Position numbers and translations under genes: made by a program | Part shown: piece by piece, positions 25,733-36,533 of the stretch | How positions within the stretch are numbered: the stretch's first letter is position 1 | How the letters are laid out: each line of letters opens with the position of its first letter | Assembly (NCBI RefSeq): GCF_023231945.1 | Contig: NZ_JAJLJH010000001.1 | Location: 1,488,001 to 1,552,000 of the forward strand | Source: Scleromatobacter humisilvae | GTDB lineage: Bacteria > Pseudomonadota > Gammaproteobacteria > Burkholderiales > Burkholderiaceae_C | DNA: 64,000 nucleotides | Reading direction: 5' to 3' | The notes under the pieces: generated by a model | The model's database searches: none | What the model was told of the DNA's origin: nothing | Seen by the model: only the letters and a program-made list of their open reading frames with translations

Positions 25733-27665
25733 GCGAATCGCTGCGCGCGATCCACATCTCGCGGTAGGCGGCCTCGAGGTCGCGCACGAAGCGCGGCATG
25801 TCGGTCAGCGGCGACGCGCGCAGGCGCTCCCGCAGCGCCTGCCGCAGCGACGCGAGCGCGCGCAGGTCGGACGCGCGCGCGACCGCCAGCTCCACGAAGT
25901 CTTCAATGGTCGGCGCGATCCAGTCCGCCAGGCCCAGCTCCTCGAGGAGGCTGGCTGCGCTGCGCGAGACCGAGCGCTCCCCCACCGTGGCGACGACGGG
26001 CACGCCCATCCACAGCGAATCGAAGGTGGTCGTGCCGCCGCCGTACGGGAAGGCGTCCAGCGAGATGTCGACCGCGTTGTACGAGGCGAGGTACTTGTTC
26101 AGCGGCACCCGGGCCAGGAACTCGACACGGTCGACCGCCACCCCCTGGCTCGCGATGTCCTCCCGGATGGCCGCCCGCTTGCGCTCGGAATTGACGTTGG
26201 CCACGACCAGTCGCGACCCGGGCACCCGCGCCAGCAGCTCGCCCCAGCGGCGGCTCATCGCCGGCGAGACCTTCAACGCCGCGTTGAACGAGCCGAACGT
26301 GACGTGGCCGTTGCGCTCGAACGGCGCGTCGGGGCCCAGCGGCTCGTCCAACAGCGGCCGGTAGCACCATTGGCTGACGGGCATGTGCACCAGGCGCTCG
26401 GTGTGCACGGGCTGCGCGATCGCGATCGGGTCGGTGCGGCGATCGCCGAGGCGGAAGTCCATCGTCGTGAGGCCCGTCGTGTTGAGGTAGCCGATCCACG
26501 ACACCTGCGCCGGCGCGGGCCGCTGCGCGAACACGCCCAGGCGCGGCTGCGCGGTGTGGCCGACGAGGTCGACCAGCACGTCGATGCCGTCCGCGTGGAT
26601 CGCGTCGGCCAGCTGCGCGTCCGTCATGTCGTGCGCCGGGCGCCAGTGGTCGCTGAGCGTGCGCATGCGCTCGGTGATGAAATCCTCGGTCTCGCCGTAC
26701 GAATAGCAGAACACCTCGACCTGCGAGCGGTCGTGCTGCTCGAGGACGGGGATCAGGAAGAACGACACCGGGTGCAGGTACAGGTCGCTCGAGAGATAGC
26801 CGATGCGCAGCCGGCGCGCGCGATCGGCCGAGTCGCGCCAGGCGTCGAAGCGGACGGGCACGGCGCGTTCGAGGTCGGCCCCGAATTCGACATGGCGGCG
26901 GAAGATGTCGTCGCCCGCGATGCCGTCGGCGAAGATCATCAGCAGCAGCTCGAACGAGCGGTTGCCCCAGGCGCCGGGCGCCTTCTCGATGGCACGCCGC
27001 ACGGCCGCCAGGGCCTCGGCCGCGAAGCCCTGGTCGCGCAGCAGGCGGCTCAGCAGCGTCAGCGCTTCCAGGTTGTCGGGCATGCCCTCCAGCGCGCGCT
27101 TCAACGCAACGACGGCATCGTCGGTGCGCGACTGCCCGGCCAGCATCACCGCCAGGTTCAGCCACGCACCCGCGTCGCCGGGCTGCAGGCGCAGGGCGGC
27201 CTCCATCGCCGCGATCGCCGGCGCCGTCTTGCCGAGCGCATCCAGCACGTTGGACTGCACGACCAGCGCCTGCGGGAAGTCCGGCTTGGCGCGGACGGCG
27301 GCCGCGACCAAGGGCTCGGCCCGCGCGAAGTCGTCGCGCAGGACCAGCAGGCGGGCGTAGTTGTAGTTGCCGAACGGATGGTCCGGCGCGATGGCCAGGC
27401 AGGCCTGGTAGGCCCGTTCGGCCCCGGCGCCGTCGCCCTTGGCCGCGAGCAGGATGCCCAGGTTCAGGTGCGTGCGCGGATGGCCCGGCGCGATGGCGAT
27501 GGCCTGGCGGTACAAGCCCTCGGCCTGCGCCAGGTCGCCGGCATCCTCGCGCTCGTTGCCTTGGACGACCAGCGCGTCGGCGCCGGCGATGTCGTCGGGC
27601 ACCGCGACGGGCGCGGCCGGCGCCGCCGGCGCGGACTTGATCTTGTTGAACAGGTTCTTGAACAT
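25713..27665 (-). CDS. TPR protein with canonical OGT/SPINDLY-type glycosyltransferase domain
   Basis: The 650-residue protein has TPRs at about 35-235 and a GT41 (O-GlcNAc transferase/SPINDLY) domain at about 285-640. The match to OGT is close. IGYLSSDLYLHPVSFF carries the catalytic-region His298. FAQRPAPAQVSWIGYLNTTG is the RPAPxQ loop. FGSFNAALKVSP has the donor-phosphate Lys465, and YGGGTTTFDSLWMGVP (541-556) is the donor loop. Bacterial members are mostly of unknown target; flagellin and surface proteins are known or suspected ones. The N-terminus has an Ala/Pro linker and no signal peptide, so it is cytosolic. It is downstream of pyk on the minus strand and overlaps the STAS-like gene tail to tail. 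Confidence 0.85.
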   Translation of the reverse strand: MFKNLFNKIKSAPAAPAAPVAVPDDIAGADALVVQGNEREDAGDLAQAEGLYRQAIAIAPGHPRTHLNLGILLAAKGDGAGAERAYQACLAIAPDHPFGNYNYARLLVLRDDFARAEPLVAAAVRAKPDFPQALVVQSNVLDALGKTAPAIAAMEAALRLQPGDAGAWLNLAVMLAGQSRTDDAVVALKRALEGMPDNLEALTLLSRLLRDQGFAAEALAAVRRAIEKAPGAWGNRSFELLLMIFADGIAGDDIFRRHVEFGADLERAVPVRFDAWRDSADRARRLRIGYLSSDLYLHPVSFFLIPVLEQHDRSQVEVFCYSYGETEDFITERMRTLSDHWRPAHDMTDAQLADAIHADGIDVLVDLVGHTAQPRLGVFAQRPAPAQVSWIGYLNTTGLTTMDFRLGDRRTDPIAIAQPVHTERLVHMPVSQWCYRPLLDEPLGPDAPFERNGHVTFGSFNAALKVSPAMSRRWGELLARVPGSRLVVANVNSERKRAAIREDIASQGVAVDRVEFLARVPLNKYLASYNAVDISLDAFPYGGGTTTFDSLWMGVPVVATVGERSVSRSAASLLEELGLADWIAPTIEDFVELAVARASDLRALASLRQALRERLRASPLTDMPRFVRDLEAAYREMWIARSDSLSGSCP

Positions 27666-27756
27666 GGAGCGTCCTCACGGGTCGCCCATTGTCGACCCAA
27701 GCAGCGAGGCCCGGTCGCCGCCGACGCTGTCGCTCAAACGGCGCGAGAGAAGTCCG

Positions 27757-27810
27757 AGGGAGCCGCGGATCCGGCTCCGCGGGGCAGCGAGCGCCGGCGA
27801 GCGTGGGGGC
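27757..27810. repeat. dispersed GGGGCAGCGA...GAGCGTGGGGGC intergenic repeat, copy 2
   Basis: This element has a 7-base-pair hairpin (27759-27765 with 27772-27778, loop CGGATC) followed by GCGGGGCAGCGAGCGCCGGC and GAGCGTGGGGGC, the same body as the copy at 6033-6070. It ends exactly at the pyk stop codon and fills most of the pyk/OGT spacer, where it could end or stabilise the pyk transcript. Confidence 0.55.
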
Positions 27811-29244
<1,434 letters not shown>

Positions 29245-29442
29245 GACGGGATGTCTCCTGGGCGCCTGCGCGCCTCTGTAGCAAGGTAACTGGATAACGC
29301 GATTATGGGCGCGCCCCACCGGCTGGGGTTACATCCTGATTACAGCATCGCCGCGGCCCCGGGCGCGGTCAAGAACGCCCCCTCGGACGACGCGGCGGAC
29401 TCGGCGCCGCCACGCCGCCGCCTTGCCTTCGTGCTACGGACT

Positions 29443-30633
29443 TCAGGCGGCGCGCTTTTCCAGGATCTCGAACGCCGGCAGCTTCTTGCCTTCGAGGATC
29501 TCGAGGAACGCGCCGCCGCCGGTGGAGATGTAGCCGACGTCCTTCTCGATGCCGTACTTGGCGATGGCGGCCAGCGTGTCGCCGCCGCCGGCGATGCTGA
29601 ACGCCGGGCTCGCGGCGATGGCGCGCGCCAGCGTCTCGGTGCCGTGCGCGAAGGCGTCGAACTCGAACACGCCGACCGGGCCGTTCCAGACGATGGTGCC
29701 GGCGGCCTTGAGCTGCTCGGCGAGCTTCGCGGCCGTCTGCGGGCCGATGTCCAGGATCAGGTCGTCGTCGGCGACGTCCGTCGCGGCCTTCACGGTGGCC
29801 TCGGCATCGGCGGCGAACTTCTTGGCGACGACGACGTCGGTCGGGATCGGCACCGCGGCGCCGCGCGCCTTCATCGACTCGATGACGGCCTTGGCGTCGG
29901 CGACGAGGTCGGGCTCGGCCAGGCTCTTGCCGATCTTCAGGCCCGAGGCCAGCATGAAGGTGTTGGCGATGCCGCCGCCCACGATCAGGCCGTCGACCTT
30001 GGCCGAGAGCGCCTGCAGGATCGTCAGCTTGGTCGAGACCTTGCTGCCCGCGACGATGGCCACCAGCGGCCGCTTCGGATTGGCCAGCGCCTGGGTGATG
30101 GCGTCGATCTCGGCGGCCAGCAGCGGGCCGGCGCAGGCGACGGGCGCGTATTCGGCGATGCCGTAGGTCGAGGCCTCGGCGCGATGCGCGGTGCCGAACG
30201 CGTCGTTGACGAAGATGTCGCACAGCGCGGCCATCTTCTTCGCGAGCTCGGGGTTGTTCTTCTTCTCGCCCTTGTTGACGCGCACGTTCTCCAGCAGCAC
30301 GACGCTGCCCGGCTCGACGTCGACGCCGTCGACCCAGTTGGCCACCAGCGGCACGTCGCGGCCCAGCAGCTCCGACAGACGCTTCGCGACAGGCGCCAAC
30401 GAATCCTCGGGCTTGAACTCGCCTTCGGTGGGACGGCCCAGGTGGCTGGTCACCATCACCGCGGCACCGGCGTCCAGCGCCATCCTGATGCAGGGCACCG
30501 AGGCGCGCACGCGCGTGTCCTCGGTGATGTTGCCGGCGTCGTCCTGCGGCACGTTGAGGTCGGCGCGGATGAACACGCGCTTGCCCTTGGCTTGGCCCGA
30601 GGCGGCGAGGTCGGAGAAACGGATCACTTTCAT
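29443..30633 (-). CDS. pgk: phosphoglycerate kinase
   Basis: The 396-residue enzyme interconverts 1,3-bisphosphoglycerate and 3-phosphoglycerate with ADP/ATP. It carries [78 protein letters not shown] and the C-terminal GGGDTLAAI...[11 protein letters not shown] loop. I use the ATG at 30633 (MKVIRFSDL); a GTG nine bases earlier is the longer alternative. It is 34 bases after azlD and upstream of pyk on the same strand, so these lower-glycolysis genes may be cotranscribed. Confidence 0.96.
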   Translation of the reverse strand: MKVIRFSDLAASGQAKGKRVFIRADLNVPQDDAGNITEDTRVRASVPCIRMALDAGAAVMVTSHLGRPTEGEFKPEDSLAPVAKRLSELLGRDVPLVANWVDGVDVEPGSVVLLENVRVNKGEKKNNPELAKKMAALCDIFVNDAFGTAHRAEASTYGIAEYAPVACAGPLLAAEIDAITQALANPKRPLVAIVAGSKVSTKLTILQALSAKVDGLIVGGGIANTFMLASGLKIGKSLAEPDLVADAKAVIESMKARGAAVPIPTDVVVAKKFAADAEATVKAATDVADDDLILDIGPQTAAKLAEQLKAAGTIVWNGPVGVFEFDAFAHGTETLARAIAASPAFSIAGGGDTLAAIAKYGIEKDVGYISTGGGAFLEILEGKKLPAFEILEKRAA

Positions 30634-30667
30634 GGCATTCACACAGTCAGATTGGAATGGGAGGAGC

Positions 30668-30997
30668 TCACCAGCCGAGGGTCAGCCGCAGGGCCAGCAG
30701 GGTCGCGGTACCCGCGAGTATCGTCCCGAGCAGGCTGCGGGTGGTGCAGAACACGAGGATGCCCGTCGCCGTCGCGTAGATCCGGGCGTCCTTCCAGGTC
30801 GAGATGAGGTGGTCGCCGGTCATCGCGATCTCGGGCAGCAGCACGGCCACCAGCGCGGCCAGCGGCGCGTAGCGCAGCGCCTCGCGCAGCCACGCCGGGA
30901 TCGGCACCTCGCGGTTCGGGATCATGAAGAAGCCGCGCGTCACGACGCTGACGACGGTGAGGCCGGCGATCGCGGCGAGGGTCATCCACGTCGTCAT
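30668..30997 (-). CDS. azlD: AzlD-family branched-chain amino acid exporter subunit
   Basis: The 109-residue membrane protein has three or four hydrophobic helices and the family pattern [12 protein letters not shown] and [22 protein letters not shown], as in AzlD/YgaH. AzlC and AzlD form a small exporter for branched-chain amino acids and related compounds. It overlaps azlC by four bases (ATGA), which supports the start at 30997. No regulator (Lrp/AzlB type) is adjacent. Confidence 0.85.
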   Translation of the reverse strand: MTTWMTLAAIAGLTVVSVVTRGFFMIPNREVPIPAWLREALRYAPLAALVAVLLPEIAMTGDHLISTWKDARIYATATGILVFCTTRSLLGTILAGTATLLALRLTLGW

Positions 30998-31731
30998 GCG
31001 GCGTCCTTCGTGGCATCGGCCGCGGGCCGCGCGGCCGAGACGTGGTCGATCAGCACCCCGACGGCCATCGCCGCGGCGATCGCGACCACGATGTTCAGGT
31101 GGAACGGCAGCGCGAACGCCGCCAGTGCGGCGCAGGCGGCCACGGCGGCGGCCAGCCAGGTCGTGCGGTCGACCAGCAGCGACGCCGTGATGCCCAGCAG
31201 CGCCAGCGAGCCCGCGAAGCCGAGGCCCCAGCGCTCGGGGATCACGTCGGCCAGCACGACGCCCAGCACCGTCATCGACTGCCAGGCGACCCAGCTCACC
31301 GTGGCGTTGCCTGCGACGTAGGCCTGGTGCGCGCGCACGTCCACCGGCTTGGGGAAGCGCCGCATGAACGCGATGTAGGTGAAGTCGACGGTGAAGTACG
31401 CGATGAACAGGCGCTTCGCGCGCGGCAGCGACTCGAAGTACGGCCGCCAGCCCGCGCTGAAGATGATGAAGCGCAGGTTCACGCAGAAGGCCGTGGCCCA
31501 GATCACCCACAGCGGCGCGCCCTGCACCATCAGCGGCAGCGCGGCCAGCTGCGCGCTGCCGGCGAACACGCACAGCGACATCAGGACGGCGAACGCCGAG
31601 CCCAGCCCCGCCTTGGACATCGCGATGCCCGCGACGAGGCCCCACGCGCCGATGCCCAGCGAGACGTCGCGCGTCTCGCGCGCACCGACGGCGAATTCGG
31701 GATGGCGCCAGAGCGGCGTCGAGGTGGTCAT
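30994..31731 (-). CDS. azlC: AzlC-family branched-chain amino acid permease subunit
   Basis: The 245-residue protein is the large subunit of an AzlCD/YgaZH exporter. It has about six to eight hydrophobic segments, the N-terminal LGIGAWGLVAGIAMSKAGLG repeat region, FAGSAQLAALPLM, and NLRFIIFSAGWRPYF, all typical of AzlC. The substrate in this organism is inferred as branched-chain amino acids or methionine. It is coupled to azlD and lies between a lipoprotein gene and pgk, all on the minus strand. Confidence 0.88.
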   Translation of the reverse strand: MTTSTPLWRHPEFAVGARETRDVSLGIGAWGLVAGIAMSKAGLGSAFAVLMSLCVFAGSAQLAALPLMVQGAPLWVIWATAFCVNLRFIIFSAGWRPYFESLPRAKRLFIAYFTVDFTYIAFMRRFPKPVDVRAHQAYVAGNATVSWVAWQSMTVLGVVLADVIPERWGLGFAGSLALLGITASLLVDRTTWLAAAVAACAALAAFALPFHLNIVVAIAAAMAVGVLIDHVSAARPAADATKDAA

Positions 31732-31793
31732 CGCGCCATTGTCTCAAGGCGGCGACGGGGTGGCTTCGCAAGTCGCGAAGCGGACGCTGGCGG

Positions 31794-32228
31794 CTACTTC
31801 TCGACCGGCTTCTCGGCGGCCGACTTGTCGATCCTGGCGATCTTCTCGACCTTGGGCGACGGCGCCTTGGCAGTCTTGTCGGCGGGCTTGTCCGCACCGG
31901 CGTCGGCCTTGGCGGTGTCGGCCGCAGCGTCGTCGGCTTCAGCCGTCTTCTTCGAGCCCGGGCCGAGCGTCGGGACGACGGCCTCGAGCTTGTTCTCGCG
32001 CATGTAGTCGTCCATCTCGCGCCAGCCGGCGTAGATGGCGGCCTTGTCGACGCGCTTGTTGAGCGTGAAGCAGTCCTCGATCGCGCGGCCGCCGTGGCGG
32101 CAGGCGGCGCCTACGGCCTTGCCGTCGGCCTCGACGCGCGCGGCCGTCACCGACGCCGCTTCCAGCCCGAGCTGGTCGCAACCGGCGAGCGTGGACAGGA
32201 TGGCGAGGAGGATGAGAGGACGGCGCAT
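31794..32228 (-). CDS. putative lipoprotein with Lys/Ala-rich tail
   Basis: I do not recognise a family. The 144-residue protein has a signal peptide with lipobox TLAGC (Cys17). A small conserved-looking domain (about 20-85) contains two cysteines, CRHGGRAIEDC, that may form a disulfide, and ends YAGWREMDDYMRENKLEAVVP. Residues 90-144 are a low-complexity Lys/Ala/Asp tail, likely disordered, which could reach across the periplasm or touch peptidoglycan. It follows fmt by 103 bases with a strong hairpin in between, so it is probably a separate transcript. Confidence 0.65.
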   Translation of the reverse strand: MRRPLILLAILSTLAGCDQLGLEAASVTAARVEADGKAVGAACRHGGRAIEDCFTLNKRVDKAAIYAGWREMDDYMRENKLEAVVPTLGPGSKKTAEADDAAADTAKADAGADKPADKTAKAPSPKVEKIARIDKSAAEKPVEK

Positions 32229-32292
32229 GGCTGGGACGGGTCTATGCGTCCGTTATCGGCCGCCGCGCGCCGGGCTTGAGCCGTCGATCGCC

Positions 32293-32322
32293 GGAACTGG
32301 ACGGCGAGCGCCGCCCAGTTCC
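32293..32322 (-). terminator. hairpin downstream of fmt
   Basis: GGAACTGG and CCAGTTCC pair as an outer 8-base stem, with a further CGGC/GCCG pairing inside after one mismatch and a GAGC loop. It lies nine bases after the fmt stop. There is no T-run, but it probably ends or protects the def-fmt message. Confidence 0.5.
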
Positions 32323-32331
32323 GCCTCGCGT

Positions 32332-33291
32332 TCAGCCCAGGACGTCCCCGCGCGCCAGCGGCTGGCCCTGCAGCCATTGCGCGACCGCGACGCGCTTGCC
32401 GCCCGGGCGCTGCACGTCCAGCAAGGCCAGCGCGCCGTCGCCGCAGGCCACGACCAGTTGCTGGGCGTCGACCGCGATCACCGTGCCGGGCGCGGCGGCG
32501 ATGCCGAGCCGTTCGACCTGCGCGCGCCACAGCTTGACCGTCTCGCCGTGCGCCTGGAAGGTGGCGCCGGGAAACGGATCGAAGGCGCGTACGCGGCGCT
32601 CGATGACGTCGGCCGGCAGCGTCCAGTCGATCGCAGCCTCGGTCTTGGCGATCTTGTGGGCGTAGTTGACGCCCACCTCGGGCTGCCGGACCGGCTTCAG
32701 CACCCCGGCCTCGGCGTCGGCCAGCGCCTGCACGATCATGCGGGCGCCGAGCGCGGCGAGACGGTCGTGCAACAGGCCGGTGGTGTCGTCGAAGGCGACG
32801 GGCTCGCGCTCGATCAGCAGCATGTCGCCGGTGTCCAGGCCGGCGTCCATCTGCATGATGGTGATGCCGGTCTCGGCGTCGCCGGCCTCGATCGCGCGGT
32901 GGATCGGCGCGGCGCCGCGCCAGCGCGGCAGCAGCGAGCCGTGGATGTTGAGGCAGCCCAGGCGCGGCAGGGCCAGCACCCACTGCGGCAGGATCAGGCC
33001 GTAGGCCGCCACGACGAGCACGTCCGGGCGCGCGGCCTCGAGCGCGGCGCGGCCGGCTTCGGCCTCGTCCGGGAACTTGCCGTCCAGCCGCAGGCTGCGA
33101 GGCTGCGCCACCGGCACGCCCAGGTCCAGCGCCAGCTGCTTGACCGGCGACGGTGTCAGCTTCATGCCGCGCCCGGCCGGACGGTCCGGCTGGGTCAGCA
33201 CCAGCGGCACCGTGTGGCCGGCGGCGTGGATCGCGGCGAGCGCCGTCGAGGCGAACTCGGGCGTTCCCGCGAATGCGGCGCGCAAGGTCAT
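32332..33291 (-). CDS. fmt: methionyl-tRNA formyltransferase
   Basis: The 319-residue enzyme formylates initiator Met-tRNA using 10-formyl-THF. It shows [18 protein letters not shown] at the start, [14 protein letters not shown], the active-site block [21 protein letters not shown], and [17 protein letters not shown]. The start shares one base with the def stop (TGATG), so the two are coupled, the usual order for deformylase and transformylase. Length is normal. Confidence 0.96.
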   Translation of the reverse strand: MTLRAAFAGTPEFASTALAAIHAAGHTVPLVLTQPDRPAGRGMKLTPSPVKQLALDLGVPVAQPRSLRLDGKFPDEAEAGRAALEAARPDVLVVAAYGLILPQWVLALPRLGCLNIHGSLLPRWRGAAPIHRAIEAGDAETGITIMQMDAGLDTGDMLLIEREPVAFDDTTGLLHDRLAALGARMIVQALADAEAGVLKPVRQPEVGVNYAHKIAKTEAAIDWTLPADVIERRVRAFDPFPGATFQAHGETVKLWRAQVERLGIAAAPGTVIAVDAQQLVVACGDGALALLDVQRPGGKRVAVAQWLQGQPLARGDVLG

Positions 33292-33803
33292 CAGCGCTTC
33301 TGCTCGTCGCGCGTCTTCTTCAGCATCTTGGTCTTGATGCGGTCGCGCTTGAGCGGGCTCAGGTAGTCGACGAACACCTTGCCCATCAGGTGATCCATCT
33401 CGTGCTGGACGCAGACCGCCGTCAGGCCCTCGGCGTCGAACTCGTACGGCTGGCCATCGCGGTCGAGCGCGCGCACGCGCACGCGGGCGTGACGCTCCAC
33501 CTTCTCGTAGACCTGCGGCACCGACAGGCAGCCTTCCTCGCCGAGGATCCAGTCGTCGGAGCCGGCCACCAGCTCGGGGTTGATCAGCACGCGCGGCTGG
33601 TCGTGCGTCTCGGAGGTGTCCATCACGATCAGGCGGATGTGGTGGTCGACCTGGGTCGCTGCGAGGCCGACGCCGTCGGATGCGTACATCACCTTGATCA
33701 TCTCGTCGGCGAGCGCGCGGATCTCGTCGGTGACTTCGGCGACGGGCTTGGCGACCGTGTACAGGCGCGGATCAGGGTAGCGGAGAATCTGGAGTTGGGA
33801 CAT
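33291..33803 (-). CDS. def: peptide deformylase
   Basis: The 170-residue metalloenzyme removes the N-formyl group from new proteins. All three active-site motifs are present: [16 protein letters not shown] with the metal-ligand cysteine, and QHEMDHL with the HExxH histidines. It begins [17 protein letters not shown]. It heads the def-fmt operon and is divergent from the LysM gene over a 300-base gap. Many genomes carry more than one def; this is the form linked to fmt. Confidence 0.96.
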   Translation of the reverse strand: MSQLQILRYPDPRLYTVAKPVAEVTDEIRALADEMIKVMYASDGVGLAATQVDHHIRLIVMDTSETHDQPRVLINPELVAGSDDWILGEEGCLSVPQVYEKVERHARVRVRALDRDGQPYEFDAEGLTAVCVQHEMDHLMGKVFVDYLSPLKRDRIKTKMLKKTRDEQKR

Positions 33804-34103
33804 GGAAAGATCGTTCCTGGAAATCTGCCACGAAATTCACGATTAATCCGGCGAGACCTCTTGCGACCGCGGTGCAGAATGTGTTGAGACGCAACGTTCG
33901 GACTGAGGGTGAACGCCTATCTCCGTCGTAACGGAGTGTCCGATTCATTGCGACAACAGGGGTTTGCGGGCAGAATCTGCGGCAAATTTGCTAGTTTCTA
34001 GGCTGGCCGGATACTCCGGCCAAATCGGAATTGTCGCAGCTTCGTGCGGGTTCCGTGCCACTTGCGTCCCAAATGCCTTCGATGGCCCGGGAGTTTTCTG
34101 GAC
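33804..34103. promoter_or_regulatory. AT-richer divergent control region between def and the LysM gene
   Basis: This 300-base gap holds no convincing ORF and is less GC-rich than the rest. It contains a 6-base-pair hairpin CTCCGT-CGTA-ACGGAG (33921-33936), a plausible sigma-70 promoter toward the LysM gene (33988-34015) and a palindrome over its -10 box (34004-34022). The long leader, about 80 bases, of the LysM message has no obvious riboswitch structure that I can identify. Confidence 0.5.
33988..34015 (+). promoter_or_regulatory. putative sigma-70 promoter for the LysM gene
   Basis: TTGCTA (33988-33993), a 16-base spacer and GATACT (34010-34015) give a 4-of-6 match in each box. The 8-base arms TGGCCGGA/TCCGGCCA (34004-34022) overlap the -10, as an operator would. 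Confidence 0.4.
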
Positions 34104-35282
34104 ATGACCTTTCGATTCCGACGTACCGCCATTGCGCAGCCCGCTGCGGCCCTGAACTTCGCCGCGCTCGCACTGGCCGTGCTGGCCGCCGCGCCGTCCG
34201 TGACGCAGGCCTTCCCCATCACGCCGGAGCAACGCAGCACCGCGCAGCAGGTCGCCTCCAAGGGCGTGCCGCTGTCCGAGCTCGCCGAAAACGCGCCCGA
34301 CACGTATACGGTCAAGCGTGGCGATACGCTTTGGCACATTTCCGGCATGTTCCTCAAAAGCCCGTGGCGCTGGCCCGAGCTGTGGGGAATGAATCTCGAA
34401 CAGATTCACAACCCCCACCTGATCTATCCGGGGCAGTTGCTGGTGCTCGAGAAAATCGACGGCATGGCCCGATTGAAACTCGGAACCACCGTGGGCGGCG
34501 TCGGCGACACCATCAAACTGTCGCCGTCGATTCGCAGCGAATCGTCCGAATCGGCCGCGATCGCGTCGATCCCGATGAATCTGATCTCGCCGTTCCTCAC
34601 GGACGCGATGATCTTCGACTCCAACCAGATGGCCACCGCCCCGCGCATCGTGGCCGTGCAGGAAAACCGGATGCTGCTGCAGCGGGGCGACACCGCCTAC
34701 GTCGCAGGCGACCTCGGCAACATCCGCAGCTGGCAGATCTTCCGCGAGCCCAAGGCGCTGGTCGATCCGGACACCAAGCAGATCCTCGGCTACGAGGCGC
34801 GCTACGTCGGCTCCGCAGATCGCAAGCAGGACGGCGAATCGCGCCCGGGCGCGGAGACCAACGGCCTGAGCGTCCCATCGTCCTTCACGATCACGAGCAA
34901 CAAGGAAGACGTGGCCATCGGGGATCGTCTCGCGCCCGCCACGGTGCGCGACTTCGCGCCGTTCGTGCCGCATCCGCCGGCCAATCCGGTCAACGGCAAG
35001 GTCGTCTCGCTGTACGGCGACGCCATGTCGGCCGGCTCCAACCAGATCGTGTCGCTCAACCGCGGCGCGCGCGACGGCCTCGAGCGCGGCACCGTGCTCG
35101 CGCTGTGGCACGAAGGCGCCGTGATGAACGACAAGTCGGTCGAGCACGGCAAGCTGATCAAGCTGCCCGACGAGCGCATCGGCGTGGTGTTCGTGTTCCG
35201 CGTGTTCGACCGCATGGCCTACGGCCTCGTGCTCGAGACGACGATCCCGACGCTGCCGGGCGATCGCATCACGCAGCCCTGA
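34104..35282 (+). CDS. LysM-domain exported protein
   Basis: The 392-residue protein starts with a signal peptide (about residues 1-36, ending TQA-FP) and has a LysM peptidoglycan-binding domain at about 67-115 (DTYTVKRGDTLWHISGMFL...YPGQLLVLEK). The remaining 270 residues are beta-rich, with ALGEAR-like spacing of short strands such as GDTAYVAGDL, VNGKVVSLYGDA and GDRLAPATVRDF, and no catalytic motif. Family members sit beside dprA in many betaproteobacteria; the role is probably cell-wall associated. The ATG at 34104 is chosen because it begins the signal peptide. Confidence 0.85.
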   Translation: MTFRFRRTAIAQPAAALNFAALALAVLAAAPSVTQAFPITPEQRSTAQQVASKGVPLSELAENAPDTYTVKRGDTLWHISGMFLKSPWRWPELWGMNLEQIHNPHLIYPGQLLVLEKIDGMARLKLGTTVGGVGDTIKLSPSIRSESSESAAIASIPMNLISPFLTDAMIFDSNQMATAPRIVAVQENRMLLQRGDTAYVAGDLGNIRSWQIFREPKALVDPDTKQILGYEARYVGSADRKQDGESRPGAETNGLSVPSSFTITSNKEDVAIGDRLAPATVRDFAPFVPHPPANPVNGKVVSLYGDAMSAGSNQIVSLNRGARDGLERGTVLALWHEGAVMNDKSVEHGKLIKLPDERIGVVFVFRVFDRMAYGLVLETTIPTLPGDRITQP

Positions 35283-35381
35283 GCCACCGCGGCGACCGGT
35301 TCCGTCCTTCCCGACCGGTCGTCGTCGTCCTCGCTCGCCCTGGCCGCACCCGTCCGCTGATCCTTCGCCACCGGTGCGTCC

Positions 35382-36533
35382 ATGCTGTCCCAAGACGAAC
35401 TGGCCGCCTGGCTGCGGCTGGCCTGCACGCCCGGGATCGGTCGCGCCACCGCGCGCAAGCTGCTCGCGGCGCTCGGCTCGGCCGAGCGGGTGCTGGCCGC
35501 CGACGACCCCACGCTGCTGTCGCTGACCGGTCGCGACGTCGTCCGTGTCCTGAGGCGGCGCGAGGCGCGCGATGACGCCCTGGTCGCAGCCACCCGGCGT
35601 TGGCTGGACGCCTCGGCCGACGACGAGCCGCGCGACATCGTCACCCTCGGCGACCCGCGCTATCCGACGCTGCTGCTGGAGACGGCCGATCCGCCGCTGC
35701 TGCTGTTCACGCTGGGCCGCGTCGAGCTGCTCTCTGCCCAGAGCGTCGCCATCGTCGGCAGTCGCAACGCCACGCCCCAGGGCGTCGACAATGCCCGCGC
35801 CTTCGCCCGAGCGTTGAGTGAACGCGGACTCGCGATCGTGTCGGGCCTCGCCATGGGCGTCGACGGCGCGGCGCACGAAGGCGGCCTGGACGGACCGGGC
35901 AGCACCGTCGCGTTCGTGGGCACCGGCCTGGATCGCTGCTATCCGTCCAGCCACCGCGCCCTGATGCGACGCATCGCCCGCAACGGCCTCGTGGCCAGCG
36001 AATATCCGCTGGGGGCGATCCCCCTGCCCGACAACTTCCCACGCCGCAACCGGCTGATCGCGGGCCTGTCGCGCGGCACGCTGGTGGTGGAAGCGGCCCT
36101 CGAGTCCGGCTCGCTGATCACGGCGCGCATGGCGGTCGAGAGCGGGCGGGACGTCTTCGCGATCCCCGGCTCCATCCATTCGCAGCAGTCGCAGGGCTGT
36201 CACCGGCTGATCCAGGAAGGCGCGAAGCTGGTGGAGAACGCCGACGACGTGCTGCGCGAGCTGCGCTTCGGGCCGCTCGGCGAGACACGGCGGGCGACGC
36301 TGTCGCCGGCGCGGCCCTCGTTGTTCGCGACGGCCACGGATGACGGCATCGCCGCCGGCCCGGACGGCGCGCTGCGGGCGGCGCTGGGCCACGATCCGGT
36401 CACGTTCGACGCGCTGGCGGCCCGCACCGGGATGCCGTCCGACCAATTGGCCGCGCGCCTGCTCGACCTCGAGCTCGCGGGGGTCGTCGAGCGGCTGCCC
36501 GGCGGCCTGCTGCAGCGGCGCGCGTTGGCCTGA
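35382..36533 (+). CDS. dprA: DNA-processing protein DprA
   Basis: The 383-residue protein loads RecA on incoming single-stranded DNA during natural transformation. The Rossmann-like core has VAIVGSRNATPQGVDNARAFA, IVSGLAMGVDGAAHEG, VAFVGTGLDRCYP, and NFPRRNRLIAGLSRGTLVVEA. A helix-hairpin-helix-like N-terminus (GIGRATARKLLAALG) and a C-terminal winged helix (VTFDALAARTGMPSDQLAARLLDLELAG) complete the standard three-part layout. It lies 99 bases after the LysM gene. Its presence fits a chromosome with competence genes elsewhere; none are seen in this window. Confidence 0.95.
   Translation: MLSQDELAAWLRLACTPGIGRATARKLLAALGSAERVLAADDPTLLSLTGRDVVRVLRRREARDDALVAATRRWLDASADDEPRDIVTLGDPRYPTLLLETADPPLLLFTLGRVELLSAQSVAIVGSRNATPQGVDNARAFARALSERGLAIVSGLAMGVDGAAHEGGLDGPGSTVAFVGTGLDRCYPSSHRALMRRIARNGLVASEYPLGAIPLPDNFPRRNRLIAGLSRGTLVVEAALESGSLITARMAVESGRDVFAIPGSIHSQQSQGCHRLIQEGAKLVENADDVLRELRFGPLGETRRATLSPARPSLFATATDDGIAAGPDGALRAALGHDPVTFDALAARTGMPSDQLAARLLDLELAGVVERLPGGLLQRRALA

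Noticed and set aside
29345-29442. GC-rich spacer after pgk as a copy of the dispersed repeat
   Set aside because: It contains CCCCCTCGG but lacks both GGGGCAGCGA and GAGCGTGGGGGC in either orientation.
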